A model generated the notes under the pieces. It did no database searches, had not been told where the DNA came from, and saw only the letters and a program-made list of their open reading frames with translations. From NCBI RefSeq assembly GCF_900111765.1, contig NZ_FOIB01000009.1:434001-498000 (forward strand): a stretch of DNA of 64,000 nt, in the 5' to 3' direction. Source of the stretch: Myxococcus fulvus (GTDB lineage Bacteria > Myxococcota > Myxococcia > Myxococcales > Myxococcaceae). Positions 24,622 through 34,917 of the stretch are shown piece by piece; within the stretch, counting starts at the first letter, position 1, and each line of letters begins with the position of its first letter. Made by a program: the position numbers and the translations under genes.

Positions 24622-25458
24622 TCAGTTGCCCTGGAGCAGTTGGACCTGCAGGTCCAGGCCCACGGCGAGCGTGGTGCCGCGAGGCAGCTCCACCCAGCTG
24701 CCGGGGCGCTGGAGGTGGCTGGCCACGACGACGGTGCGACGACGGCGGTGCGCGCCGACGGCGGGCTGGCTCTCCGGGGTGCTCGCCGTCACGCCACAGG
24801 GCTCGCACTCCGCGCCGCCCTCCAGCCGCGAGTAGTAGAGCGGCTCCTCGCCGCAGCGGGTCGCCACGAGCAGGAGTCCGTTGGTGGCCACCAAGTTGAG
24901 CGTGGAGGCGCGGGGGATGCCCAGGTCCATGGAGCGCTTGACGACCTCGCGCGCGGTGTCCGCCAGGAGGCGTCCGGCGACGTGGGGCTCCAGGCGCGGA
25001 TCATCCGTGCGGCCGACGTCGCGCAGCTGGCGCAGGAAGAGCGCGAAGAGGACCTCGCTGTCGGTGCCGCCGCGCACCTGACGTTGGAGGTGCTCGGGGA
25101 GCGAGGCCATCAACGGCCCGCGAAGCTGATCGAACCCGCTGATGGCGCCCTGATGGGCGAACAGCCACCGGCGCGAGCGGAACGGCTGGGTGTTCTCCTC
25201 GAGCGACGCGCCCAGGGGCAGCCGGCCCGCGTGGAACAGGAGCGCTTCGGACTCGGTGGGTGGGGCGAGCGACTCCAGCGAGGGCACCGCCTCCACGACG
25301 GCGAGCCGTCGCAGCAGGACTTCGTCCTGGGCATACGCGCCCACGCCCATCGCGTTCGCTCGAGGCTCCGTCTGGACGAGCACCTGCCCGGCGAGCCGGG
25401 AGAGCTCGCACTTCAGCAGGTTCGGGTCTGACGTGAGGGCGGCGAGGACGACGGACAT
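24622..25458 (-). CDS. Class II glutamine-amidotransferase-fold protein without N-terminal Cys
   Basis: The 278-aa protein has the class II GATase (Ntn-hydrolase) pattern: GVGAYAQD, ALLFHAGRLP, ENTQPFRSRRWLFAHQGAISGF, then GGTDSEVLFALFL. Family enzymes start Met-Cys, the Cys becoming the N-terminal nucleophile. Here the chain starts Met-Ser, and the oxyanion Asn-Gly of FAHNG is Gln-Gly. No in-frame upstream start gives a Cys. It is therefore either a Ser-type Ntn hydrolase or a non-catalytic relative. The start at 25458 has GGAG 9 bases upstream. It is divergent from the Hsp70 gene and upstream of the partner-switching operon; no substrate can be named. Confidence 0.72.
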   Translation of the reverse strand: MSVVLAALTSDPNLLKCELSRLAGQVLVQTEPRANAMGVGAYAQDEVLLRRLAVVEAVPSLESLAPPTESEALLFHAGRLPLGASLEENTQPFRSRRWLFAHQGAISGFDQLRGPLMASLPEHLQRQVRGGTDSEVLFALFLRQLRDVGRTDDPRLEPHVAGRLLADTAREVVKRSMDLGIPRASTLNLVATNGLLLVATRCGEEPLYYSRLEGGAECEPCGVTASTPESQPAVGAHRRRRTVVVASHLQRPGSWVELPRGTTLAVGLDLQVQLLQGN

Positions 25459-25578
25459 GAGGGAGAACTCCTTTGCTCCATAGATAATGACGTCCCCTCC
25501 CCCCCTCAAGCCAGCGAGCCCGTCCCCTTAACAGCCCGCTAAGTGCCTGAAATGGCTGGGGTTTACATTGAACGAACA

Positions 25579-25607
25579 TTGACACGTCGTTGGGAGGCTC
25601 CTAACCT
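25579..25607 (+). promoter_or_regulatory. Sigma70-type promoter of the Hsp70-like/J-protein operon
   Basis: A perfect TTGACA at 25579-25584, a 17-bp spacer and TAACCT at 25602-25607 place the start of transcription near 25614, about 45 bases before the Hsp70-like gene. GGAGG and CCTCC flank the spacer end and -10 region as a short inverted repeat that could bind a regulator. Confidence 0.7.
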
Positions 25608-25658
25608 CCGGGCGCTTCACCGACGGCCTCGGGCTTCGAGACCTTCACCGGAGATGGA

Positions 25659-27266
25659 ATGTCGGACGACATCGCAATCGGCATCGACCTCGGCACGTCG
25701 TACTCGTGCGTGTCGGTGGTCCAGGACGGGCAGCCCATCGTCATCCCCAACGAGTGGGGTGAGACGACGCATGCCTCCTGCGTGTCCTTCCTCGAGGACG
25801 GCTCGGTGCTGGTGGGTAACGCCGCCAAGAAGAACATCATCACCAGCCCCGAGACGACGGTGTACTCCGCGAAGCGGCTCATCGGCCGGTACTACTTCTC
25901 CGACGAGGTGAAGAAGGCCCAGGCGGTGATGCCGTACCGGATTGTGGAGGGCGAGAACAACTCGGTGCGCATCGGCGTGCGCGAGCGCGCGTACTCGCTG
26001 CCGGAGATCTCCGCGCTGGTGCTCAAGGAGATGAAGGCCGTCGCGGAGACGTACCTGGGCCGCGAGGTGACGAAGGCCGTCGTCACGGTCCCCGCGTACT
26101 TCAACGACAACCAGCGTCAGGCGACCAAGGACGCGGGCCGCATCGCGGGGCTGGAGGTGCTGCGCATCCTCAACGAGCCCACCGCGGCGGCGCTCGCGTA
26201 CGGGTTCGGACGGGACGTCAACCAGCGCGTCGTCGTCTATGACCTGGGCGGTGGCACGTTCGACGTGTCCATCCTGGAGATCGGCAAGGACGTCTTCGAG
26301 GTGCTGGCGACGGCGGGTGACACGTACCTGGGCGGCGACGACTTCGACGACCGCATCATGACGTACCTGGCGGACGACTTCCTGAACAAGACGCGGCTGG
26401 ATCTGCGACAGAACAAGTTCTGCCTGCAGATGCTCAAGGAGGCCGCGGAGAAGGCGAAGATCGACGTGGGGCAGACGGGCTCGGCGGACATCCTCTGCCA
26501 GGGCATCTGCCAGGACGCGCAGGGCAACGTGATGGACCTGCGCAACACGCTCAACCAGGACCAGTTCAACAAGATGGTGATGGACCTGGTGCAGCGCACG
26601 TTCAAGGTCTGCGACGAGGCGCTGCAGAGCGCGCGGCTGACGGCGGCGGACATCGACGCGGTCATCCTGGTGGGTGGGCCCACGCGGCTGCCCATCATCC
26701 GCAACTCGGTGAAGCACTACTTCCAGAAGGCGCCGCTGGAGGGAATCAATCCGGACCAGGTCGTGGCGATGGGCGCCGCGCTCCAGTCGCACGCGCTGCT
26801 CGACAGCAAGACGGAGACGTTCCTGGTGGACGTCACGCCGCTGACGCTGCGCATCGGCACGGTGGGTGGGTACACCGAGAAGATCATCGACAAGAACACG
26901 CCGGTGCCCATCGACCGCTCGAAGGCGTTCACCACCAGCCGTGACGGGCAGGAGAAGGTGAAGATCCGCGTGTACCAGGGCGAGTCCAACCGGGCCGACG
27001 AGTGCGAGATGCTCGGCGAGTTCGAGTTCGCGGGCTTCCGCATCGGGTATCGCGGTGAGGTGAAGATCGAGGTCACCTTCGAGATCAACACCGACGGCCT
27101 GGTGAACGTGTCCGCGTGCGACACGGAGACGGGCCAGAAGACGTCGACGACCATCACGCTGTCCTCGGGCATGTCCGAGGCGGACATCCAGAAGTCCATC
27201 CAGGCGAACCGGAGCACGCGGCTGGCTGGGCACAACAACTCCGACCTGCCCGCCGTGGCCCAGTAA
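25659..27266 (+). CDS. DnaK-family Hsp70 chaperone lacking the C-terminal lid
   Basis: The 535-aa protein has a complete nucleotide-binding domain with IGIDLGTSYSCVSV, VVVYDLGGGTFDVS and VILVGGPTRLPIIR, then the interdomain linker in FLVDVTPLTLRIG near residue 390 and a beta substrate-binding domain to about residue 515. It stops there; E. coli DnaK continues about 100 residues with the helical lid, so substrate release is expected to be fast. Next in the operon is a J-domain protein, the natural partner. No GrpE is present. Likely a dedicated cytoplasmic chaperone rather than the housekeeping dnaK. It could also be called an HscA/SglK-like paralogue, but I cannot choose between them. Confidence 0.9.
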   Translation: MSDDIAIGIDLGTSYSCVSVVQDGQPIVIPNEWGETTHASCVSFLEDGSVLVGNAAKKNIITSPETTVYSAKRLIGRYYFSDEVKKAQAVMPYRIVEGENNSVRIGVRERAYSLPEISALVLKEMKAVAETYLGREVTKAVVTVPAYFNDNQRQATKDAGRIAGLEVLRILNEPTAAALAYGFGRDVNQRVVVYDLGGGTFDVSILEIGKDVFEVLATAGDTYLGGDDFDDRIMTYLADDFLNKTRLDLRQNKFCLQMLKEAAEKAKIDVGQTGSADILCQGICQDAQGNVMDLRNTLNQDQFNKMVMDLVQRTFKVCDEALQSARLTAADIDAVILVGGPTRLPIIRNSVKHYFQKAPLEGINPDQVVAMGAALQSHALLDSKTETFLVDVTPLTLRIGTVGGYTEKIIDKNTPVPIDRSKAFTTSRDGQEKVKIRVYQGESNRADECEMLGEFEFAGFRIGYRGEVKIEVTFEINTDGLVNVSACDTETGQKTSTTITLSSGMSEADIQKSIQANRSTRLAGHNNSDLPAVAQ

Positions 27267-27275
27267 CCGAGCGCG

Positions 27276-29591
27276 ATGTCCGAGCCTACCGATCCCAGCT
27301 CCGGCAAGCCGCCGGGAAGCCCGCCCGGGACACCGGCGGCTCCCTCGCGACCGGCCATTCCGCGGATGACGGCGGCCTCGCCGGTACCGCCCACGCCCGC
27401 CCCCGTGGCGAAGCCTCCAGCGGCGCCTGGCGCGCCGGTGCCCCCGGGCGCGAAGCCTCCGGGTGTCGCGGCGCCCGCCGTGCCCCAGTCCCAGCGGCCC
27501 ACCGTGTCCATCCCCGCCGTCACCGCGCCGGTGCCGCAGCGGATGAGCGCCACGGGGATTCCCGCCGTGGGAGCGCCCGCGGCCATGACGCCCACGGGTG
27601 CGCGACCCACGGTGTCCGCGATCCCCGCCGTCGGTGCGCAGCCCGCGAGTCCGGCCACGCCGCCTGCCCCGGGCGTCCCCCCCGCGGCGCCCCGCGTCCC
27701 GGGCGTCGCGCCCCTGACACCGGCGCCCGTGGCTCCTCCTCGAGCGCCGGGAGCCGGGCCTGCCTCCGGTGCCGTGCCGACGGTGGCGCCCGCTGGCGTG
27801 CCCCGTGCTCCAGTCGGCACGCCGCAGACACCCGCGCCCGTGACTCCTCCTCGCGCGCCCGGCGCCGTGCCGACGGTGGCGCCGGCTGGCGTGCCCGGCG
27901 TCGGGACGGGTGCCGTGCCGACGGTGGCGCCCAGCGTCGGGACGGGTGCCGTGCCGACGGTGGCGCCCGCTGGCGTGCCCCGTGCTCCAGTCGGCACGCC
28001 GCCGACTCCCGCGCCCATCGCCCCTCCTCGCGCGCCGGGAGCCGGGCCTGCCTCCGGTGCCGTGCCGACAGTGGCGCCTGCGGGAGTGCCTCGTGCTCCG
28101 GTCGGCACTCCGCCGACTCCCGCGCCCGTCGCCGCGTTGATCCCTCCGCCTCCGCCTGTTCAGGCCATTGCGTCGTCTCCCGGCGCCATCATTCCGCCGC
28201 CTCCGCCCGTCGCGGCCGGAATGCCTCCGCCTCCGCCGGGCTCGGGCCCCGCGCCGAGGGCGACTCCGGTCGGACTGACGCCACCGCCACCTCCGGGCTC
28301 AGGTCCTGCGCCAAGGGGAACGCCCATCGGGCTGACTCCTCCGCCGCCTCCCGATCCTGGCTCCGGTCCGCGAGGAACTCCTGTCGGCCTGACACCGCCG
28401 ATGCCCCCCGGCTCGGGCCCTGCCCCCCGAGGGACACCGGTCGGCCTGACGCCGCCGATGCCCCCCGGCTCGGCCCCCGCGCCGAGGGGAACCCCGGTCG
28501 GCCTGACGCCGCCGACGCCCACCCCCGTCGTGGGAGCACCGCGCGCGGCGCCCGCGAACCGTCCTCCCTCGGGAGCCGTTCCCGCCATCTCCCCCGTCGT
28601 TCCGCCCATCGCGCCCGCGGTGCCCTCCATCGCGCCAGCTACGGGCGCACCCGCGGTGCCCACCATCGCGCCGGCCACGGGCGCGCCCGCCGCGCCGCGC
28701 AGTCCGGCCCTGACGCCGCGCCCGCCTCCGACGCTCGCCGTCGGTCAGGTCATCGCACCGCCGCCCCCGCCCTCGGTGCCCGCGAATCGCCCCGGCGCCC
28801 GGCCCACCATGTCGCTGCCGGCCATCGCGCCGTCGGACCTCTCGCCGCGACCTCCCGTCCCAGGCATCCCGCCGGTCGCCGCGCCCCGCGTGCCCGCGGT
28901 CAGCCCGCTGGTCCCGCCCATCGCGCCGGCCATCCCGTCCGTGGCGCCGATGACACCGCCGCCCCCACCGCCGGGCGCGCTGTCACCGCCGCCGCCGCCG
29001 AGCGCCGACAAGGGCCCGGGGCTCGACGCCAACCAGCTCGCGGACCTCGCGTCGCGCTGCGCGAAGCTGGAGCAGCTCGACTACTTCGAGGTGCTCCTGT
29101 TGGAGCGCACGGCCACGCCCGCGGACATCAAGAAGGCGTTCTACCGCGAGAGCCGCACCTACCACCCGGACCGCTTCTTCCACATCACGGACAAGCAGCT
29201 CAAGGAGCAGGTCCACGAGCTCTACAAGCGCGTCACCGAGGCCTACTACGTCCTGCGCGACGACACGAAGCGCAAGAAGTACGTCTCCGACGTGACGGGC
29301 CCCGAGCGCGCCCAGAAGCTGCGCTTCACCGAGGCCTCCGAGGCGGAGACCAAGGCCGCCGCCAAGAAGGAGCAGGAAGAACAGATCGGCACCCACCCCA
29401 AGGGCCGTCAGTTCTACCAGCAGGCCCAGAAGGACATCGACGCGGGCAACTGGTCCGCCGCCGAGCGCAACCTCAAGATGGCCCTCACCTACGAGCCCTC
29501 CAACCCGCGCTACAAGGAGAACCTCGCCGAGGCCCAGAAGCGCCTCCAGGAAGAAGCCAAGGGCAAGGGCGACTCGTTCAAGATCCGCTGA
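27276..29591 (+). CDS. J-domain protein with long proline-rich N-terminal region and helical-repeat end
   Basis: Residues 1 to about 590 of 771 are Pro/Ala/Gly/Val-rich low-complexity sequence, including repeats of the types VPTVAPAGVP and PAPRGTPVGLTPP. A J domain follows at about residues 600-670, with LDYFEVLLLERTATPADIKKAF and the HPD motif in YHPDRFF. The last 100 residues have an Arg/Lys/Glu helix and a TPR-like unit ending WSAAERNLKMALTYEPSNPRYK. The J domain would stimulate the Hsp70 encoded 9 bp upstream. Myxobacteria have many proline-rich signalling proteins, and the tail may serve as a spacer or protein-binding region. No signal peptide or membrane helix is seen. The start has only a weak ribosome site. 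Confidence 0.85.
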   Translation: MSEPTDPSSGKPPGSPPGTPAAPSRPAIPRMTAASPVPPTPAPVAKPPAAPGAPVPPGAKPPGVAAPAVPQSQRPTVSIPAVTAPVPQRMSATGIPAVGAPAAMTPTGARPTVSAIPAVGAQPASPATPPAPGVPPAAPRVPGVAPLTPAPVAPPRAPGAGPASGAVPTVAPAGVPRAPVGTPQTPAPVTPPRAPGAVPTVAPAGVPGVGTGAVPTVAPSVGTGAVPTVAPAGVPRAPVGTPPTPAPIAPPRAPGAGPASGAVPTVAPAGVPRAPVGTPPTPAPVAALIPPPPPVQAIASSPGAIIPPPPPVAAGMPPPPPGSGPAPRATPVGLTPPPPPGSGPAPRGTPIGLTPPPPPDPGSGPRGTPVGLTPPMPPGSGPAPRGTPVGLTPPMPPGSAPAPRGTPVGLTPPTPTPVVGAPRAAPANRPPSGAVPAISPVVPPIAPAVPSIAPATGAPAVPTIAPATGAPAAPRSPALTPRPPPTLAVGQVIAPPPPPSVPANRPGARPTMSLPAIAPSDLSPRPPVPGIPPVAAPRVPAVSPLVPPIAPAIPSVAPMTPPPPPPGALSPPPPPSADKGPGLDANQLADLASRCAKLEQLDYFEVLLLERTATPADIKKAFYRESRTYHPDRFFHITDKQLKEQVHELYKRVTEAYYVLRDDTKRKKYVSDVTGPERAQKLRFTEASEAETKAAAKKEQEEQIGTHPKGRQFYQQAQKDIDAGNWSAAERNLKMALTYEPSNPRYKENLAEAQKRLQEEAKGKGDSFKIR
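27774..28540 (+). repeat. In-frame minisatellite coding the proline-rich region of the J-domain protein
   Basis: A run of about 50 bases starting gtgccgacggtggcgcccgc occurs at 27774 and again at 27951, 177 bp (59 codons) apart, with a more diverged copy near 28062. A second family of about 48-51 bp units coding GSGPAPRGTPVGLTPP-like peptides covers about 28240-28520. Both keep the reading frame, so copy number may vary between strains. Confidence 0.75.
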
Positions 29592-29612
29592 CGCCCCGCG
29601 CCCCGACTCCCC

Positions 29613-30380
29613 ATGGTCATCGACCTCGTCATCCTGGGCCTGGTGCTGTTCTTCGGCATGATCGGCGCCTTCACCGGCGCCTCACGCCAGGTCGCCAACT
29701 GGGTGGGGCTCGCGCTGGGCTACTTCGCCTCGCGCAGGCTGGGGCCGCTGCTCGCCCCCCGCTTCGCCGAGGCCGTGGACGGGCCGCTCGTCGTGGGCCT
29801 CGTGCTGGGCACGGCGCTCCTGTTCGTCTGCGTCTGGCTCACGGTGCGCTACGCCCTGGGAGCGCTGCTCGCGCGCTTCCTCGCCACCGGCAAGGACAAC
29901 GAGGACCGGAGCATCGACCGCCTCCTGGGCTTCATCCTGGGCGCGGCCAAGACGGCCGCCTTCGCCTGGTTCGTCCTCAGCGCCATGTCCTTCTTCGAGC
30001 AGCACGTGGTCATCGCCGGCAAGCGCCTGGGCGTCTCCCCCAAGGACTCGCTCGCCGTCTCCGCCGCGCGCCGCTACAACCTCTTCGAGATGAGCCAGTT
30101 CGCGCCCATGGACGACATGGTCGCGGTGGCCCGCGCCAGCACGGACCCCGAGCGCGCCCAGAAGCTCAAGAACGACCCGGCCTACAAGGCCCTGCGCAAG
30201 GACCCGCGCTTCCAGCGGCTGCTCCAGGATGACCAGGTGAAGCAGGCGCTGGCCCGGGGTGACACCGCCGCGCTGCTGCGCAACGACCTGGTCCTCCAGC
30301 TCATCCAGGACCCGGACATCGCCGCGAGGCTGGGCGCCGCCGCCCAGGCCTCGGAGCGTGACGCGGACGTCACACGTTGA
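29613..30380 (+). CDS. CvpA-family inner-membrane protein
   Basis: This 255-aa protein has the CvpA pattern: an N-terminal helix IDLVILGLVLFFGMIGAFTG with the conserved Asp and a GxxxGxxR region, then helices at about residues 25-40, 60-82 and 105-125. A cytoplasmic C-terminal part of about 110 residues is charged and helical. CvpA is linked to colicin V production and, in several bacteria, to envelope stress tolerance; no biochemical role is settled. It follows the J-domain gene by 21 bp and is probably the third gene of the operon. Its 3' end overlaps the convergent ClpX-like gene by 11 bp. Confidence 0.8.
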   Translation: MVIDLVILGLVLFFGMIGAFTGASRQVANWVGLALGYFASRRLGPLLAPRFAEAVDGPLVVGLVLGTALLFVCVWLTVRYALGALLARFLATGKDNEDRSIDRLLGFILGAAKTAAFAWFVLSAMSFFEQHVVIAGKRLGVSPKDSLAVSAARRYNLFEMSQFAPMDDMVAVARASTDPERAQKLKNDPAYKALRKDPRFQRLLQDDQVKQALARGDTAALLRNDLVLQLIQDPDIAARLGAAAQASERDADVTR

Positions 30381-31446
30381 GCTCCACGGCGTCCAGCGTC
30401 GCCAGCCTCGGGCGCACGTAGTCCGCGTCCACCTTCACCTGCCGACGCCGCCGCTCGGGGGCCTCGAACATGATGTCCGCCATCACGTGCTCCAGGATGG
30501 AGCGCAACCCGCGCGCCCCCAGCCCGCGCGCCACCGAGTAGTGCACCACCTCGCGCAGCGCCCCGTCGTCGAAGTCCAGCTCCAGCTCATCCATGGCGAG
30601 CAGCTCGCGGAACTCGCGGATGATGGAGTCCGGCGGCTCGGTGAGCACGCGGATGAGGTCCGCCTCGCCCAACAAATCCAGCTGCACCACCACCGGCAGG
30701 CGCCCGAGGAACTCCGCCAGCATGCCGAACTCCACCAGCTGCTTGGTGCCGATGCGCTTCTTCGCGCGCCGGAAGCTCTCGTCCGCGCCGAAGCCCAGGG
30801 GCCTGCCGCCGCCGGGCTCGTCCCCGTAGTCGTGCAGGTCACTGAACGTCCCCGCGCAGATGAAGAGGATGTCCCGGGTGTCCACCTGGACGAAGTCACT
30901 CTTGTTCCACGCCTGCGTGACATTCAGGGGGACATAGACCTCGCGCCCCTCCAGGAGCTTGAGCAGGCCCTGCTGGACGCCCTCGCCGCCGATGTCGCGG
31001 CTGCCCGCGCCGTTGCGAGCCCCCTGCGAGCGCCGGGCGATCTTGTCCACCTCGTCCACGAAGATGATGCCCCGCTGCGTGTCCTCGACGGAGTGGTTCG
31101 CCTTGAGGAGCAGGTCGGAGATCATCACCTCCACGTCCTTCCCGTAGTAGCCGGCCTCCGTGTACTCGGTGGCGTCCACCGTGGTGAAGGGGACGTGGAG
31201 GATCTCCGCCAGGTTGCGGGCGATGTGGGTCTTCCCGCTCCCCGTGGGGCCGATGAGCAGGATGTTGGATTTCTTGATGAGGGACTGACGGCGCAGGCGC
31301 CGGGCCTGCACCCGCTTGAGGTGGTTGTGGGCGGCGATGGCCACCGCGCGCTTGGCGGCGTCCTGGCCGATGACGTACCGGTCCAGTCGCTCATAGATTT
31401 CCCGAGGGGTCAGCGGCGCTTCTTCCCTACGTGCGGACGACTCCAT
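30370..31446 (-). CDS. ClpX-like AAA+ unfoldase lacking the zinc-binding domain
   Basis: The 358-aa protein has ClpX order from the AAA+ module on: LDRYVIGQDAAKRAV, Walker A GPTGSGKT, Walker B IIFVDEVDKI, the GEGVQQGLLKLLEG box, FLGRLPVV and sensor 2 GARGLRSILEHV. Differences matter: the N-terminal C4 zinc domain is absent, pore loop 1 is GYYG instead of GYVG, and the RKH loop is replaced. The ClpP-contact loop is kept in form as LGF (usual IGF). It may thus still feed ClpP but choose other substrates. The ATG at 31446 has AAGGGAAGGG upstream. HslU is excluded by the GEGVQQ and sensor-2 matches. Confidence 0.85.
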   Translation of the reverse strand: MESSARREEAPLTPREIYERLDRYVIGQDAAKRAVAIAAHNHLKRVQARRLRRQSLIKKSNILLIGPTGSGKTHIARNLAEILHVPFTTVDATEYTEAGYYGKDVEVMISDLLLKANHSVEDTQRGIIFVDEVDKIARRSQGARNGAGSRDIGGEGVQQGLLKLLEGREVYVPLNVTQAWNKSDFVQVDTRDILFICAGTFSDLHDYGDEPGGGRPLGFGADESFRRAKKRIGTKQLVEFGMLAEFLGRLPVVVQLDLLGEADLIRVLTEPPDSIIREFRELLAMDELELDFDDGALREVVHYSVARGLGARGLRSILEHVMADIMFEAPERRRRQVKVDADYVRPRLATLDAVELNV

Positions 31447-31581
31447 GTACCCTTCCCTTCTATCCACGCGTCCTCCCGACACTCCGGACAAAGGGTAGGA
31501 ATCGGATGGAAGGTCCGCCCGCCAGGACAGGGGCCCCAGCGGGACGCCTGCCTGGCAGCTCGCTCCACTTTCAGGCGGCTG

Positions 31582-31608
31582 TTGAATGCTGGGGGGCTTT
31601 CCTATAGT
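31582..31608 (+). promoter_or_regulatory. Possible promoter of speA
   Basis: TATAGT at 31603-31608 is a good -10 element. TTGAAT at 31582-31587 would be a -35 with a short 15-bp spacer, or TGTTGA two bases upstream with 17 bp. It lies 65 bases before the speA start in the divergent region shared with the ClpX-like gene. Confidence 0.4.
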
Positions 31609-31673
31609 TCCCGCGCCCCTCCACTGTTGACTGGAGTCCACCCTCTCTCTTCCCAGGGAGCCTCGAACCGCCG

Positions 31674-33680
<2,007 letters not shown>

Positions 33681-33711
33681 ACCGTCTGCGGTAACAGGTG
33701 ACGGAAGCACC

Positions 33712-33745
33712 CACGCCCTCCGCCGAGAAAGCGCCGGGGGGCGTG
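33712..33745. terminator. Probable terminator after speA
   Basis: Arms cacgccctccgcc (33712-33724) and gccggggggcgtg (33733-33745) pair at 11 of 13 positions with an 8-base loop. GTGTTT follows on the + strand. A convergent gene ends at 33759, so it may work for both. Confidence 0.6.
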
Positions 33746-33758
33746 GTGTTTCCAGCCC

Positions 33759-34286
33759 TCAGTAGCTGGCGATGGGCGTCTCGCCCGAGCCGAACGCCAT
33801 GGGCTCGTCGGCGAAGGCCACGTCGGAGGCGCGGGCCCGGAGCCGCTGGAGCGCGGCCTTCTGCAGCTCGCCTCGGGCGATGAGCGACTCGAAGTCGAAC
33901 GGTGCGAGCCGCGCGTCCTTCCGCTGGAGCCTGGCCAGCGTGGTCCACAGGGACAGTCGCCCCTCGGTGGCGGTGCACAGCCCCTCCAGCTCCACCAGTC
34001 GGCTCAGCGGCGAGTAGCGCACCCAGGAGCCGTTGAGCTTCAGCCGGGCGGCCTTCTCCACCACCCACGCGACGCGGGACTTGAGCGGATCTCTTCGCAG
34101 CTCCAGCGCGCGCATCACCGCCTCGAGCGTGCGCTGGTCCTCGCGCAGCTCCGGGACGAGGGTGGCCAGGAAGTGGCCCACGGGGTTGCTGTGGTTCTCC
34201 GACTCGGTGCGCCGGGCCAGCTCGATGCCGGCCACGGAGCCCGCGTGGTGGTCGTTGAGGTAGATGCCCAGGCGCTTCGCGTCCAT
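33759..34286 (-). CDS. Unknown 175-aa helical protein
   Basis: The ATG at 34286 has GGAGAGGGG upstream, which decides it over the longer frame to 34373. The protein is soluble and mostly helical: MDAKRLGIYLNDHHAGSVAG, an amphipathic region with ATLVPELREDQRTLEAVM, a LEGLCTATEGRLSLWTTL helix, and a FDFESLIARGELQKAALQRL helix. No signal, membrane helix, metal site or nucleotide motif is seen, and I do not recognise a family. Its upstream region carries two hairpins shared with the end of the OsmC gene. Confidence 0.7.
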   Translation of the reverse strand: MDAKRLGIYLNDHHAGSVAGIELARRTESENHSNPVGHFLATLVPELREDQRTLEAVMRALELRRDPLKSRVAWVVEKAARLKLNGSWVRYSPLSRLVELEGLCTATEGRLSLWTTLARLQRKDARLAPFDFESLIARGELQKAALQRLRARASDVAFADEPMAFGSGETPIASY

Positions 34287-34309
34287 GCCCCTCTCCGGGT
34301 TGGGAGTGC

Positions 34310-34361
34310 CGTCGTGAAGACTCTTCACGACGAAGCCCCCTGGCAGCGAAGGCCAGGAGGC
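34310..34361 (-). terminator. Two adjacent hairpins between osmC and the 175-aa gene
   Basis: cgtcgtgaag (34310-34319) and cttcacgacg (34323-34332) are perfect 10-bp arms with a 3-base loop. A second pair, gccccctggc and gccaggaggc, matches at 9 of 10 positions in about 34334-34361. They lie after the OsmC gene on the minus strand and 24 bases before the next gene start, so they may end one transcript or attenuate the next. Confidence 0.55.
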
Positions 34362-34391
34362 TCCCGTGCACACCGAGCGGGCGGGCGCGCT

Positions 34392-34826
34392 TCAGTCCGG
34401 GTAGCTGAACGTCATCGGCAGCTTCAGCTCCGGGTGGAGGCTGCGCGCCACCGGACACTCGCGGCCCACCTGCTCCAGGCGGGCGCGGTGCTCGGCGGAC
34501 AGGCCAGCGGGCATCGTGAGGTCCACCACCAGCTCACCGATGCGGCGCGGCGGCGGCGTCATCCGCTTCTCCACGCGGCCGCGAATCTCGCCCAGGGAGA
34601 TGCCCTCGCGCGAGGCGAACAGATGCATCGTCGTCACCGCGCAGGCCAGCAGCGCGGCGCCCACCAGGTCCGTGGGCGAGAAGCTGCCGCCGGTGCCGCC
34701 GTTGTCCCGGGGGGCCTCCGTCTGCATCTCCGTGGCGGACGGGCCGTGGGTGAGCTTCGTCTTGAACTGGGGGTGGCTGACCAGGGTCATCACCACGCCG
34801 GTGGCGGGGGGCTGTTGCTGGCTCAT
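34392..34826 (-). CDS. OsmC/Ohr-family peroxiredoxin-like protein
   Basis: The 144-aa protein has the OsmC fold signs: GGSFSPTDLVGAALLACAVTTM with Cys62 at the start of the central helix and a second Cys124 in GRECPVARSLHPEL, the two redox-active positions of the family. OsmC-type proteins reduce organic hydroperoxides in the cytoplasm using a dithiol partner. The conserved acidic and Arg residues near the first Cys are less clear, so it belongs to the general OsmC class rather than Ohr. AGGAGAG stands at good spacing before the ATG. It is a single gene with hairpins after it. Confidence 0.85.
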   Translation of the reverse strand: MSQQQPPATGVVMTLVSHPQFKTKLTHGPSATEMQTEAPRDNGGTGGSFSPTDLVGAALLACAVTTMHLFASREGISLGEIRGRVEKRMTPPPRRIGELVVDLTMPAGLSAEHRARLEQVGRECPVARSLHPELKLPMTFSYPD

Positions 34827-34917
34827 GTCGGTCTCTCCTCGGGCCGGGTGACTTCGGGGGCGCTCCGCTCACGGGGCGCTCCAGCAGCTTCATCATCCAC
34901 GGCGCGAGGGAGCGCGC

